A stretch of DNA of 64,000 bases. It comes from Morchella semilibera (Eukaryota; Ascomycota; Pezizomycetes; Pezizales; Morchellaceae). Position 1 is the stretch's first letter. Each line of letters begins with the position of its first letter. The stretch covers positions 919,307-983,306 of the forward strand of contig CM018603.1 in NCBI GenBank assembly GCA_009192285.1, given 5' to 3'. Made by a program: the position numbers and the translations under genes. Under the pieces are notes generated by a model that was not told the DNA's origin, did no database searches, and saw only the letters and a list, made by a program, of their open reading frames with translations. This document shows positions 12,809-25,087 of the stretch, piece by piece.

Positions 12809-13809
12809 CTTCCAGGTAATGATCTGCGAAAAGTGTTAATGCATAACCTTCAATTTTAAGTCGATTTGTAGGCGGGTTTCTGGGAGGGAGGAGGAGAGAA
12901 GCTACCGAGACAGCCTGCTGTAGTGTATAATGTAGAGTAACAAGGATCTATCTGCTGTCTTTGCAAACACAAAGCGAGCTGAACACAAGCTGTAGTGATA
13001 GTTGCGCGAGGGATGGGAGTGGATGTATTGTACGTAGCTGCTGCTACAAGCAAAATCAAATATCTGCCTGCGTCGATAGCTATATGGTGGCAGAACAAGA
13101 CTCTAAGGTTTCTATCCTTCGCGCACTGGTAGAGTTCGCAGTAGAGTTGTGGATCCTCCCGAGTTCATGAGGTAGGAGTTATAAACCACGAACACTAGAT
13201 CATACTCTAATATTTTCACAGAAGGGTTTGAGCCCAGTCAGTCACTGGTAGTCTAGTAGCAAACCATGTAGCACTCAAGCCATGTGCGTTCCTGTCCTAC
13301 CATGTACCCAATTACAGGCTGTCCTCCAACCAATTAACCAACCAACCAACCAACCAACCACACTGCTTTGCCTTCACGGAAAAGCAATTACACGGTGTAC
13401 GATCGCGACCTATCAGGTTGTTTGTATTACTACACCTCTGTCTTTTTCATGAGTTCTGTTTGTTTTTTGCTGGCCGTCTGTTGTGCTCTTTCACCTCTGC
13501 ACCTCGCTCTGTACCTCCTCCTCAGGTCAAGGGGTGAGATGCGCGGGAAAAGAATGACACATTGATGTGTCACTGACTCGCTTGGCCGTGACTGACCACA
13601 AAGACCCGACCTTCCACTCGTCACTGACCTACCTGATCGAATAATCTGACCTTGACCTCGGAGTCCAACCCCCCCCACATGCTGCAGGTCAGAGTCAAGG
13701 CACTGATTTTGATTGATTGATTGATTGATTAGACAAACCTGTTATCAATCACATCAATCAATCGGCTACTGCAATGCAAGCAGGGGTCTCTAGATGTGAT
13801 AAGAGGGGT

Positions 13810-13818
13810 TTATCAGAT
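13810..13818 (-). promoter_or_regulatory. GATA-factor site TTATCAGAT (ATCTGATAA on minus)
   Basis: Perfect match to ATCWGATAA, the site of SreA/SRE1/Urbs1-type iron-responsive GATA repressors. It lies 1.0 kb upstream of the NRPS start codon. Confidence 0.6.
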
Positions 13819-15041
13819 CCTACATAAGTCTTAGCTCAACGACCAAATGAAAATTTACGTACTTTGGTTTAAATGATCCCAAACCAAAAGGGGAATGTCG
13901 GAAATCGACCTGCATACATCATATCTCTAGTGAAGCAGTGCCTTGGAACAAATTGCCGATATCTAATTTCTTTTTCTTTTTCTTATTCCCAGTTGCTCGG
14001 CCTCGGCATTAGAATCTCAAACAACTCAAAGGCCTAGGTGACATAGCGTGACCGGTCTAGAGATTGAGAAAATAGCCCAACAAATCTCTGGATACAAGTG
14101 CCTCAATCAGTCGTAGAGAGGGACGGGTTTGCGGCTAGACTTTGTGTTTTAGTGTTAATGGAGCCCCATTACATCTTGTTTGATTTCCAGGCACCTACAC
14201 ACCATTACTTAGCAAATAATTTTGTTAAAACAGCCAATCCAGACCTCAAATTCAAGCCCGCGGATCTCCCAGTGCTGAATTATACAGGTCTACATGTAGC
14301 TAGGGCATATGACTGATCCCTAACCTGTCTGAATGCATAAAAATAGAGATGGGTGAACTTGTAACTGAAGATGAAGAGTACTTCGTTTCCCTCCCTGGGG
14401 TGAGTACGATAGGTAGGTGGGGCTAAGGTAGGCTAACTGTCGCTAAGCACGAAACGATATCTGATCCTTCCCTGGCTTCCGCATCTCTTCAATTAAGTGC
14501 TTGGCGAGGAAGCAGCCAGAGAGCACATGTATCAAGTTGTAACGCAAGGATATCAGATCCTGGCCTATCATGTAAGATCAGCGTCTATGGAAACGTGACA
14601 GGGAAAATTTTTGATTAGCATCCCAGTTTCTTACATACACCTACGCATATCTGATTTAATTTTCTTGGCAACCTTAATCAAGCTGAACCGTAAAATAACT
14701 TTAGAGTACTGTTCCTGCTTCTACTTGCTGTTTACGTTAAAATAATACTAGAGTAGAGTGGATTCTGAGCTTAGGCCCAGCTCCTCAAAGGAGTCGCGTG
14801 GCATCAATTGAGAACACGACCTGATACTAGTACGGCATCTCCGGAATTCTCCTCTTCTCCTCTCCAACCATTCATTCTGTGACCTCTGCAAAGGCTACAA
14901 GGAGGTTTCAATGCCTCAAGACTCGATCCAATGAAACTACTTTCCACCTTGATCCTTCATCGTATGTCCATCGTTTGTCATTCAGGTCAGTTTAAATGGG
15001 CATCAGCGTCATCCTGAATCACTGTGCCGTCTCTCCCCACG

Positions 15042-15207
15042 ATCTGATAATAATTCGCTCACTCTTGCCACTACGATCCCACTAACCAGTACTACGATGC
15101 AGGGTGACGGATCTGATAACTTAACTTCATCTGGTAGATGGAAAAAGGCACCAGTAGGGACGGAAGCATGAGAGGGGTCAGTTAGCTAGGCAGAGTGGTT
15201 ATCAGAT
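15042..15207. promoter_or_regulatory. Cluster of three ATCWGATAA sites upstream of the ABC transporter
   Basis: Perfect matches lie at 15042-15050 (plus), 15111-15119 (plus) and 15199-15207 (minus), within 166 bp. Clustered HGATAR elements are the usual arrangement in promoters controlled by SreA-type iron repressors. They lie 530-695 bp before the ABC start and may also serve the NRPS. Confidence 0.7.
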
Positions 15208-15736
15208 CCATTTCCCCACCATCAGGGTTGATTAAGGAAAAGGGAGTGAGTACTAAAATTCGGCGAATTCCTGTCACAAGTGAGCGAGGCTTTTCTCCTC
15301 TCCTTCTCTCGGTAAATTCCTTTGCTTACTTCAATATTGCCTACTCGCCCCCCGCCCCCGCCCCCCCCCCCCCTCCCCCTTTCGCAAACCTCTAGGGAGT
15401 CACTATTTGCGTTTTGGCTTTTTTTGTTTCTGTCATACATACGTACAGTGTGCTCTGTAACAGAGCGCTGAGTTCTCTACTTTTTGTTGTTATACACACC
15501 CTCATAATCTTAAGGTACTTTTTTTCTTTTCCCTCCTGGCTTTTTTCGGCCTTTGATGTTTATTTCTATTACTGTCAACGATTATTCGGTGTTAATAGAT
15601 ATTCTTTTCAGGGTCTTGCGGGTGCCCTCGCGAGGTTACTGAAGGCGATATTCAGGCCTTTTCAATTCGATAGGACTCCTGCTCACGATTCCTTACGGCC
15701 TCACATAATTCGTGAATTATAGCTTCCACCGCCTCA

Positions 15737-18700
15737 ATGGCCGCACCCCAGCGCGAAGGCAGTCTTGACCTCCCTCACCTTACCACTACCGCTACCCAAC
15801 CTGATCCTACGCTCTCTCTCCCGCCTTTACCTACCACGGAGCCTACGTCCCCTTTGCCCACGACTCCCGTTCCACTCTCCCGCCTGCACTCTAGCTACCT
15901 GACCCTATACCGACCCCTCACCTCCCTGAAGGACCGCTGTATCCTTGTCGTAGCTATTATCCTCTCCCTCGCTGCCGGCGCACCACTTCCCATCATTGGT
16001 GTCATCTTCGGAAAGATAATCAATTCTTTCCCGCCGACCGAAGATGAGATTAACACACGCATTGCCCAGCTACTCGGCGTGGCGGTGGCTTACTTCTTCA
16101 TAACGTGGGGGTGGGCGACAGCCTGGGGTATGGTCGGGGAGCGCGTGGCTAGAGGATTACGGGTACGGCTATTGCACAGAGCTATTGGGATGGAGGTTGG
16201 GTGGTGGGATAGTGAATCTCTCGATGTGTGTACCACATGTGTCCCCTCATCACGTCCCCGCTACTCACAAGGCTTTCAAGATTGCGCATCGCCTCACGGC
16301 CGACACACAAACAATCCAGCTTGGAACGTCCGAAAAGGTCGGGCTTTTCCTCCAGTCCGTTGCCTATTTCATCGCGGCCTTTACCGCCGGTTTCATTCTC
16401 AATGCTCGCCTTACGGGGATCCTTTTTGTTGGCGTCGTTCCTGCAATGTTCATGGTCGTCTACGGTGGCTCCAAGATCATTTCTAAATATGCGAAGCAAG
16501 CTGTCGACTACTCTGAGAAAGCTACAGCTGTCGCAGAGGGCGCAATCACCGCCGTGCAAGTAGTACAGGCTTTTGGAGCGGCTAATTTGCTTGCCGGAAA
16601 GCATTGGGAGTTAATGGGACCTGCGGTCGCGAGTGGTGTTAGAAGAGCCGTCGCGGGTGCGGCGATGTTAGCGTTGGTCTTCTTCGTTGCGTAAGTGTTC
16701 TACTATTTCCGAAACCTAACCCAGGCTACTAATTGGCTTAAGTAATCTGTACTAATATTATTACTAAAAATAGATATTCGGCCAATGCTCTTGCATTCTG
16801 GGAAGGCTCCCGCCAGATCGCAAAAGGTCTCTTTAAGGGTGGCGAGGGTGCTGGAACTGTCTATACTGTTGTTTTCCTAATTCTTGATGCCTCGTTCGTT
16901 GTAGGCTCTTTTGGTCCGTTCCTCCAAACATTCGCACTTGCGGCTGCTGCCGGGGAGAAGATCATTGGATTGCTCGATAGCCCGGAGACGGGAATCAATG
17001 TTTATTCCGAAACTGGAGACCCTATGCCGACACCGCCGGAAGCAAATGATATCAAACTAGAGAATGTTACTTTCCGTTACCCTACTAGAGAGGTAGAGGT
17101 TGTAAGAAACGTTAGCATCACCTTCCCGGCGGGGAAGCTCACGGCAGTTGTCGGTGCCAGTGGCAGCGGAAAAAGCACAGTTGCAGCGCTGTTGATGCGA
17201 TTCTATGACCCCGTCTCGGGGCGGGTCACTATCGGCGGCCATGATTTGAAGGAACTGAACCTACGTGACTACCGCCGCCACCTCGCACTCGTTGACCAAG
17301 AACCTATCCTCTTCGCCGGAACAATTATGGAAAACATCCAGCACGGGCTCCTGCACAAAGGAGATATGACCCTAGAGATAAAAGAGCAACTCTGCTTACA
17401 GGCTGCGAGAGGCGCCAATGCATATGACTTTATCAGCGCGCTCCCGGACGGGTTCAACACCAAGATCGGTGGCAGTGGTGCTACACAGCTCTCCGGGGGA
17501 CAGAGGCAGAGAATTGCATTAGCGAGAGCTCTGGTGGCTGAACCTCAACTATTGGTGTTAGATGAGCCGACTAGTGCACTTGATGCTAGCAGTGAGGCAG
17601 TAATCCAAGATGCACTTGAGCGAGCTCGTGGGGGGAGCGGGAGAACAATGGTAATGATCGCACATAGACTTGCGACGGTGAGAGGGGCAGATAAAATTGT
17701 CGTTATGTCTCTTGGAACTGTGGTTGAGGAGGGCACACACGAGGACCTCGTGTCTCGGAAGGGCGCATACTACGAGCTAGTAAAGGCTCAGAAGCTTTTG
17801 GGCGGGAGCAGTTCGGCGAGCAGTCTCAGCTCGGCCAAAACAAAGGTCGAAGTAGAGCCTGAACGAACTTCCGAGAAAGGAGACATCGAGACTACAAAGG
17901 AAGAGGTTTCTTTGGAAGAAGATACTCCCATCTCTTATTCCTCCAAACAGCTCCTGAAACGTTGTATAATGATCAGTAGGCCCGACTGGCCCATCGTAGC
18001 TCTAGGTCTTTGCGCAAGCATAGTAACCGGCGCAATCATTCTTGGGGAGTCCATCGTCTTCGGAAACCTGATCTACATCCTAAACTCAAAGTCTTCAGAA
18101 TCTATGCAGTCCCGCGCCGACCTTTTCTCACTGATCTTTTTCGTTCTTGCCCTGATCGCTTTATGCGCCTATACCATCTCCGGGACTGCCTTCGGTGTTG
18201 TTTCTGAACGTCTCATTCGCCGCATCCGTGACCGCTCCCTGCGCACAATCCTCCGTCAGGACATTTCATGGTTCCAAACACCTGCTCACTCTCCCGGAGC
18301 GCTCATGAGTATGCTCAACATGGATACTGGACATCTTTCTGGCCTTTCCGGTGTCATCCTGGGTACCATCTTCTCTGTCGCAACCTCCATGGTCGGCGGT
18401 ATTATTCTCGCACACATTGTAGCCTGGAAAATTGCCATTGTCCTCCTCGCTGCGGTACCCATCATGGTCGTTTCTGGCTTTCTGCGTCTCCGTGTCCTTG
18501 CCAAATTCGAACAACGCCATGAAACCGCCTACCTTGATGCCGCCACACTCGCGACCGAAGCCTGTACCGCCATCCGCACCATCGCGGCACTGGGGCGTGA
18601 GCAAGATGTTTCCAGACTCTACAACGAGGCTGTTGATAAGCCGTATCAAGAGAGTCTGCGCTTCATTGTACAAGGAAACCTCTGGTTGGCGTTTGCGCTC

Positions 18701-19814
18701 GCAATCACCTACTTCGTATACGCCTTAGCATACTATTGGGGGAGCAAACAGGTGCGCGAGGGAAACTATGGGACCTTGCAATTTTTTATTGTATTGCCCG
18801 CTTTGCTATTCAGTGCTCAGGCTTCGGGGCAGATGTTCTCACTAGCCCCGGAAGTGACAAGAGCAAAAACAGCGGCAATCTCTGTCTTCAAGCTCCATGA
18901 CCAGAAGCCGACTATCGATCTCGAAGTTAAGAACAGTGCCGCTGGTACTGCCGTTACTCCCGCGCCTGCATCGACGCTCGCTTCATCAAAGAAAAGTAAT
19001 GCCACCGCCGGCAAAGTAGAGTTCCGCAACGTGAACTTCCGCTACGCCACGCGCCCCAATATCCCCGTCCTCCAAAACCTCTCCCTCACTATAAAATCCG
19101 GCCAATTTGTCGCTTTCGTAGGATACTCCGGAGCTGGCAAGTCCAGCGCCGTAGGCCTACTTGAGCGCTTCTACGATGTCGACAGCGGCGCTGTACTGGT
19201 AGATGACGTTGACATCAGGAATATCCCTGTTGGCCAACACCGTTCCAGGATATCGCTTGTGAGCCAGGAACCTTGTTTGTTCCCTGGCAGCATCGCGTTC
19301 AATGTTGGCCTTGGACTAGGGGAGACCAGGACCGTGCAGAAAGAAGACATAGAGAGAGCTTGCAAGATGTGTGGACTGCACGACTTTATCATGAGTTTGC
19401 CAGACGGCTACGATACGTATGTTACCCTTCATTACTAGCTATCTAATGCTGATGCGCAATGCTAACGAGCTTCATTACAGCGACTGCGGCACCAACGGCT
19501 CTCTCCTCTCCGGCGGGCAGAAGCAGCGCATTGCGCTGGCGAGAGCGCTGATGCGGGATCCCTCAATTCTGCTCCTGGACGAAGCAACGTCTGCGCTCGA
19601 CTCGCACTCGGAGAAACTGGTACAGGAAGCTATTGCGAGTGTGAGTAGAGGTAGAACATGCATTGCTGTTGCGCACAGGCTTGCGAGTATTCAGCGGGCG
19701 GACTGTATCTACGTGTTTGAGGCTGGGAGAGTGGTAGAGTCGGGGAGACATGAGGAGTTGGTCGCAAGGGGCGGAATCTACGCGGGCATGAGCAAGCAGC
19801 AGACATTGAGTTAA
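15737..19814 (+). CDS. Full-size ABC transporter, ABCB (MDR) type
   Basis: Integral membrane ATP-driven pump with the (TMD-NBD)x2 layout. The start at 15737 is followed by a Pro/Thr-rich cytosolic N-terminus of about 45 residues. Introns are inferred at 16226-16271 (an alternative acceptor at 16280 also works), 16691-16773 and 19417-19480; the exons sum to 1294 aa, the usual family length. NBD1 has Walker [10 protein letters not shown] (about residue 430), signature LSGGQRQR and Walker [16 protein letters not shown]2 has Walker [10 protein letters not shown] (about 1087), LSGGQKQR and [12 protein letters not shown]. All catalytic motifs look intact in both halves. It is divergent from the siderophore NRPS, and ABCB proteins recur in fungal siderophore loci, so export or vacuolar transport of the siderophore or its breakdown products is the likely role. 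Substrate and membrane location are inference. Confidence 0.92.
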
Positions 19815-20538
19815 GATCTTGGTATTGTTGTTACTACTGGGAAAAGTTTTGGATATCATGGGGTTTTCTTTTTCTTTTTTTGTATTTTCATTTGTTTATT
19901 GCCTTTTGATTATACAGAAGTTTGTAAATACCTTTGTCTTTTATCCACGAAAGTATTGAAGTCATGATATCACACAAGCTCGAGCACTCATATCTTCTCT
20001 TGGGCGTTGCAATCAAGGAGGGGGAGAATGTGAAATTGATGTTTTGGCAATAGCTAGCGAGCAAGAATGATCTCATAGAGAATACCAAACCCAGCCGGCA
20101 GGAACTCTGAGGTCCTGTGGAAATTCTAAACCGGGAACTTGTAATTTCCGCGGGCAGTCTTTGCGCAATACGGTCCAGAGCAAGCAAAACCTTCAACCCC
20201 CCTCAAACTCCTCCTCCCCACTCTCGGCCTAGCCACATGTATCCCTTCGATCCTCCATCCTTCCCCCCCCCCCCTCAACCGCGCCCGCCTCGCGCATGCC
20301 TCCAAAGATCGGCTTATGAGCCATTAAATCATTAGACTCGGCACAGTCCCGAAACCTCTCTCCTTTCTTTCTTTCTTTCTTTTTTTCTTTTTCTTTCTTT
20401 AGTGCACCCCGCCAATGAAAAATTTCACCCCAGTGCGGTCAGAACCTGCATGAGCGAAGAAGAAGCTAGCAAGCAGCCCACAGAGTAACACAGCAGATCA
20501 ACAAGGATCTGTCTCAAAGATAACTCTATTTGGACGGT

Positions 20539-20547
20539 TTATCAGAT
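20539..20547 (-). promoter_or_regulatory. GATA-factor site TTATCAGAT
   Basis: Perfect ATCWGATAA match on the minus strand, 725 bp past the ABC transporter stop. Confidence 0.5.
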
Positions 20548-21385
20548 CCACCGACGGCTTCCTCCGTAGAACTAAAATCTCTTTTTTACTTTTGATTCCG
20601 TTCTTTTTTTATTCGTGGGTCACCTCACCACGGTTCTGGATTAGGACCGGCCGGACCCCCCCAACCTCCCTCCAAAGCTACCAAGAGGGTCCGGGAGGTG
20701 ACCAATAATGAGGGGGTTGCGACTTGATTTTATTACTATTATTAGCAGAGTTCCCAATTGCAAGGTTCTGCGCGGAAGTGCACCTGCCGAAAGTGAAGCC
20801 GCAGGATAATGATAAAAGGCCATTTTTGATGGGACTGACGCAATTGTTTCGATCGTGGTGGGTCCTTAAGCCTGCTTGTGGATCGGTATGAGGTGTGCGT
20901 GGTGTGGTGTAGTACTGGGCATTCCACCACATGCATTCTGCATGCGATACGTCAGGAGGCGGTTCTTGGCAGTAACAAATGATATTTGTAATTGGTACTG
21001 TAGATATTTTAAACACAGATCTCGACCAAACATCGCAGCATGGGGACGCTCAGGACGATGAATCGGGGTGTTGGTGTTTAGCGTAGTGCTTTTCGCATCT
21101 CGTGGCGTTGACTACATGTAACCTTCAATAAATTGATGATCTAAAAAAATGACAGAAGCCGGTGTGGAAGCGGCAAATCTTACCATAGCTCTTTTGCGTA
21201 TATTAGAAAACAATTAAAACAACAAGCTTAAGAATGGCACGCACCCTGTAGATAGCACGTGTAGACGTGATCATGACATAATACCCTTCAAGATTGTTCG
21301 TCCGTACTAACAGCCGCCCTTTATTGATACAGTGTCATAATCCTAGACACGTAGGGGCAGCTGCAGGAGTACGGTGCTGATCACA

Positions 21386-21522
21386 CTCGTTTGCCACGAA
21401 AAGAACCAGAAAATTCAGTTGCTCAGGGCAAGGATAGTTTGTATGGGCTGGCGATGATCTCTCCTACAAATCATCCCTGTTTCAGTCGCTTGCATTTTCT
21501 GGTTCTTTTCGTGGTAAACGAG
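21386..21522. repeat. 29-bp inverted repeat with 79-bp spacer
   Basis: The left arm 21386-21414 and right arm 21494-21522 are complementary at 28 of 29 positions (core CCACGAAAAGAACCAGAAAA and its reverse complement). No target-site duplication was seen directly at the arm ends. It could be a MITE remnant or a strong hairpin in the sidA upstream region. Confidence 0.75.
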
Positions 21523-23635
21523 TACTACGGTGTCAAGGGTAAGTGAGTAGAACGTAACCCTGATCTGAAACCTATCTTTTTGGACAACACATATTTAGAG
21601 CTATTCCTAACTTACTAGTAGCCCTATGGTTTTCAAAACTGTAGACACAAGGGCCTGGGCTGACCTGGACTATGCACCACGGAAGAGAAGAATAGATTCT
21701 TCGATCTAGTATCGCTATACACATTAGAATGAAGCTTGCTATTATAATTGGGAAATCTTTTGTGTCTATGCCCTTAGGCGGTGCATGGATAACCTCTCCT
21801 GTCTACAATATTCGGGACAAGGTAAGCGTGACATACATACTATTGTAAAATATTTCGAAGAAGTCATCACCTTGCTTTCAACTCTTCAAGGCATCTAGTA
21901 AAATCCTTTCTCTTAAGGACCTGCCCGAGTGTTCCTCTATCTCTCTATTGCACAAACCTTTAGTATACGAGTGATAGCTTATGATCCTCACGTCACTGTT
22001 GTTGTTGACTCTTTAATTATGATCCCCACGCCGTATTAAGATATAATTTCTCATCTCTCCAGGACCTAAGGTATGTAGGAGAGATCAGTAGGCTGTGGAG
22101 CGCGGAATCTCAAAATGTTCTGGGGTGGGAGGTGGCTTACCGCATAATTTCGCCTAAGAGCTAATTGAACGAGTGACCTTTCATGCCTGAAAGTGCGTGC
22201 TCAGTTCTATAATACCTGATTGCAAACTTAATGGCTCTATACAATAACCAACTTAATTAATAGAACAGGGATGTATGTATGTAGTTGGTAATTCGAGGTT
22301 ATAATTGTTACGAACCTTGATATAAAGAGGGTAGAGGTTGATTAAGTATTCGTATATGCATGATCCCCGATTGATTAGAACCAACAGGGTCTATTCCTCA
22401 GGCAAATCTCCAAAGCCTGGCAAGTTTTTAGTTATCCCTTAAGCTTCCAATGCTAACCCCTTATAATAAAGGGTTGGGGCCTGTATGAAGGATCAACCAT
22501 TTGAGAGGTAGTAAAACAAGAGAAACTGATGATTTGACACTGGCGCATATTCCGCGGTGATCTCTCTTAGTAAAGGTTTCCACTAGCCCGCTAGAACTCG
22601 TTTTGATGCCTGCTGAAGAGGACATATAGTAAGTGAATTAGTGATTTAGATGTTAAGGGCCAGTGGTTTACTAGCTGGATAATATAGCTTGCCAGAAACC
22701 TATGTCAGTTTTTGAGTATAAATTTCAATCATTAGTGGAAATAACGAGGAGATTTTATTTTGCTTACGGAAACCTGATAGGATCTAGTAAGAACACAATT
22801 GAATGGTTTCAATGCGGCTGCATCGAAACTAATCTAGAAGCATCTTATCTCCGTTGTTTTAAGATCTAATCTCATATCTCATCTGATCTTAGATCCGATC
22901 AGACCCTGAGAGCACAAAGATCATCGCTCGACAGGGTACCGAGCACCATCCGACTTTTAAGAGTCAGGGAAGGGACAAAGGAAGGTCCATGATGCTACTC
23001 GGGAGCATCTTGGGGCACACAAGATGGGTTTTGACCTCGATCTCAATCACACAGCGTGGTTTTACCCACGCTTTTACCGGAATCACAATTATAGCTGTAT
23101 CGATTATATATTGGTAACCTTTGAAGGTCCAACCAACTATCTACCGAGCCAATTTCTTGGGTAATGTAAAGGATCTTGCTAACTTCACTGATATTGCTCT
23201 CATTGGTCCCAGGAGTTTCTCCCCGCCCGTAGAAACATCCTGGTTGCAGGATTGCATATTCTCACCAATCAAAAATCGGTGATTTTGATGTGCAGATCCT
23301 CACTTTCAAAAGACGATCTCCCGTACTAATGCAAGCGGACGTGTCGCTAATCCTAGCTGGCCGCAGGGCTATGCTTTGTTGGTCGATGAGGGGTCGAGTG
23401 ATCAGCCATGATGCACTGACAGATGCCAGCGTCTCTTCGATTTAAGAGCACTCCACCTCCCATGTTCCTTTATAATATCATTTCTACATCTTCCGTTGAA
23501 CATTCGAAGAACATCCACTACGACGGCCATCGAGGCATCTTACCCTAGCATTCTGTGAGCTCCCCTGTATAAGAAGGGGGTAAATTAAAGCCTGGTAGAA
23601 AGGGGTGCTTAATAGGTTGTAGTCAATTTGAGCTC

Positions 23636-23896
23636 TTATCTGATCCTTTGAGCCTTCTTACTAACTAAGTCTCCGCCAACAACAATTCTCCAAGCTAGCT
23701 ACTATTGTGGGAGAATCGGACGAATGAGGAGGTACAGCGGCGCGGCCCCGCAAACATAGGGGCAACAATCACTTTTGTCAGCTTGTTTCATCTAAAAGTC
23801 AACAAATCAAGGCACGTGCACATATATTGGCCACCCTCTTCCTAGTCCTATACTGGAATTGCTTATTAAAAATACCTGCCATTGTACTTATCAGAT
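23636..23896 (-). promoter_or_regulatory. Two GATA-factor sites (TTATCTGAT and TTATCAGAT)
   Basis: Perfect matches lie at 23636-23644 and 23888-23896, both reading ATCWGATAA on the minus strand. They belong to the sidA-upstream array. Confidence 0.55.
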
Positions 23897-24081
23897 CTAG
23901 ACGAAACCCCCACCATCAAACAAGACTTGATGTTACCATCGGACGATGATTGACAAATTCTGTCTGATCTTCCTGCATTAAATCGCTTTAAGGAAGCTCC
24001 TAGCAATATTCCCTCAAGATACAGTTGAAGGAAAATAAAGCGAGGGGAAAGACCCATATCCTCTCTCCGTCAGGCAATAGA

Positions 24082-24092
24082 TTATCTGATAA
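24082..24092. promoter_or_regulatory. Palindromic double GATA site TTATCTGATAA
   Basis: Reads as TTATCTGAT and ATCTGATAA at once, so it presents a GATA core on each strand. A second copy of the same 11-mer occurs far away at 61026-61036. Confidence 0.55.
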
Positions 24093-24501
24093 ATAGATTA
24101 ATTTTACTTAATCTTCCAGGAACATGATACACATGTTTGGAGGAGGGGGGAGTGGGCTCGCCGTCTTTTCTCCACCGACATGGTGTATCTACATACCCGA
24201 TATATTAGATGCCCTGATAAAAATTTTCACCTCTGCAGGCATGAGAGGACCTGTTAATGATGGACTTGAGATGGCGAAGACCAAAGAGTGGGGAAACCTC
24301 AGATGAGTTTGGTAACTTGGCAAATTGGGCTTGGTCTCTTACTTGGCACGTGTACTAAGAGGCTCCTTGCGGGTTTTCAGATGCGGCGCGTGTATTTTTG
24401 CATACCGTGTGGGCCATTCATGTGGTCTGGGCAAGGATCTGCTCCGGAGATGGTGTTTACGATAACTTAATTTCAATACACATCGCTAGCCTGCGCGTTT
24501 T

Positions 24502-24773
24502 TTATCAGATGGTGGGGTGAAGCGTGCCCCTGACAAACGTCATTCCCAATTCAGGTGTCTAGGCCGATCATCAAATATCCGCTCCACCGCAAAGTGCGAA
24601 TATCGGACCTGGTGACGAAGCTTCTTCGTTTCGGTAATTCAAAGGAACGGCAGAACTGTTTCAAATATCTCATGGTCTAGACGGAAATAAGCGGAAGAAA
24701 GCTAAGTAGGAGATGGGGGGGGGGTAAAATAAAAATAACCAGGAAGCTATGGCGTTGAAAATTTTTATCAGAT
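24502..24773 (-). promoter_or_regulatory. Two GATA-factor sites TTATCAGAT
   Basis: Perfect matches at 24502-24510 and 24765-24773. The second is followed at once by near-matches (GATTTGATGATCTGATTT). Confidence 0.55.
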
Positions 24774-25078
24774 TTGATGATCTGATTTCTGCAGCTAGAT
24801 GGATTAGATATCGCTAACAGCGCATCTCATGGCGCAGTGACCTAGTGATCCGAGGATGGACCCGTGCCGAGGCCCACATTTTGTCCCGTGTCGTGCAGGG
24901 TCCCTGCAGGTCCAACAATTGGACTTAGCCGTGACACATCAGCTTTCGCTATGATCCACTATCTCGTTCTCAATCCTGGAAAGAAGGAAAGAGACGAATC
25001 GTTCAAAAAGGAACATCAACATCAAATAATTAACCCCCACTAGCATCCCTGAATCAATTGGGAACGATCTTATCCACA

Positions 25079-25087
25079 TTATCAGAT
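25079..25087 (-). promoter_or_regulatory. GATA-factor site TTATCAGAT nearest sidA
   Basis: Perfect match 1.66 kb upstream of the sidA start codon and the closest perfect site to that gene. An imperfect TTATCTGAA lies closer, near 26260. Confidence 0.5.

Larger units (their letters stand above)
12809..15736. promoter_or_regulatory. Divergent intergenic region between NRPS and ABC transporter
   Basis: A 2.9-kb stretch with no convincing gene lies between the divergent NRPS and ABC transporter starts. It contains an AACC tandem run near 13335-13360, a TTGA run near 13712-13730, and four perfect ATCWGATAA elements (13810, 15042, 15111, 15199), three of them clustered 530-700 bp before the ABC start. 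A C-rich tract lies at about 15350-15380. Its position implies a shared bidirectional promoter. Confidence 0.7.

Noticed and set aside
12856-13098. Minus-strand open frame just upstream of the NRPS start as an N-terminal exon
   Set aside because: No similarity to NRPS N-termini, and the start at 12808 already gives the typical SidC opening.
14440-14570. ATATCTGATCC and GATATCAGATCC as further iron GATA sites
   Set aside because: The GATA core is followed by T rather than a purine, so they do not meet HGATAR or ATCWGATAA.
15350-15380. Poly-C tracts (also near 20268, 33043, 40710, 42715) as functional elements
   Set aside because: Homopolymers occur throughout noncoding parts of the window and carry no specific signal.
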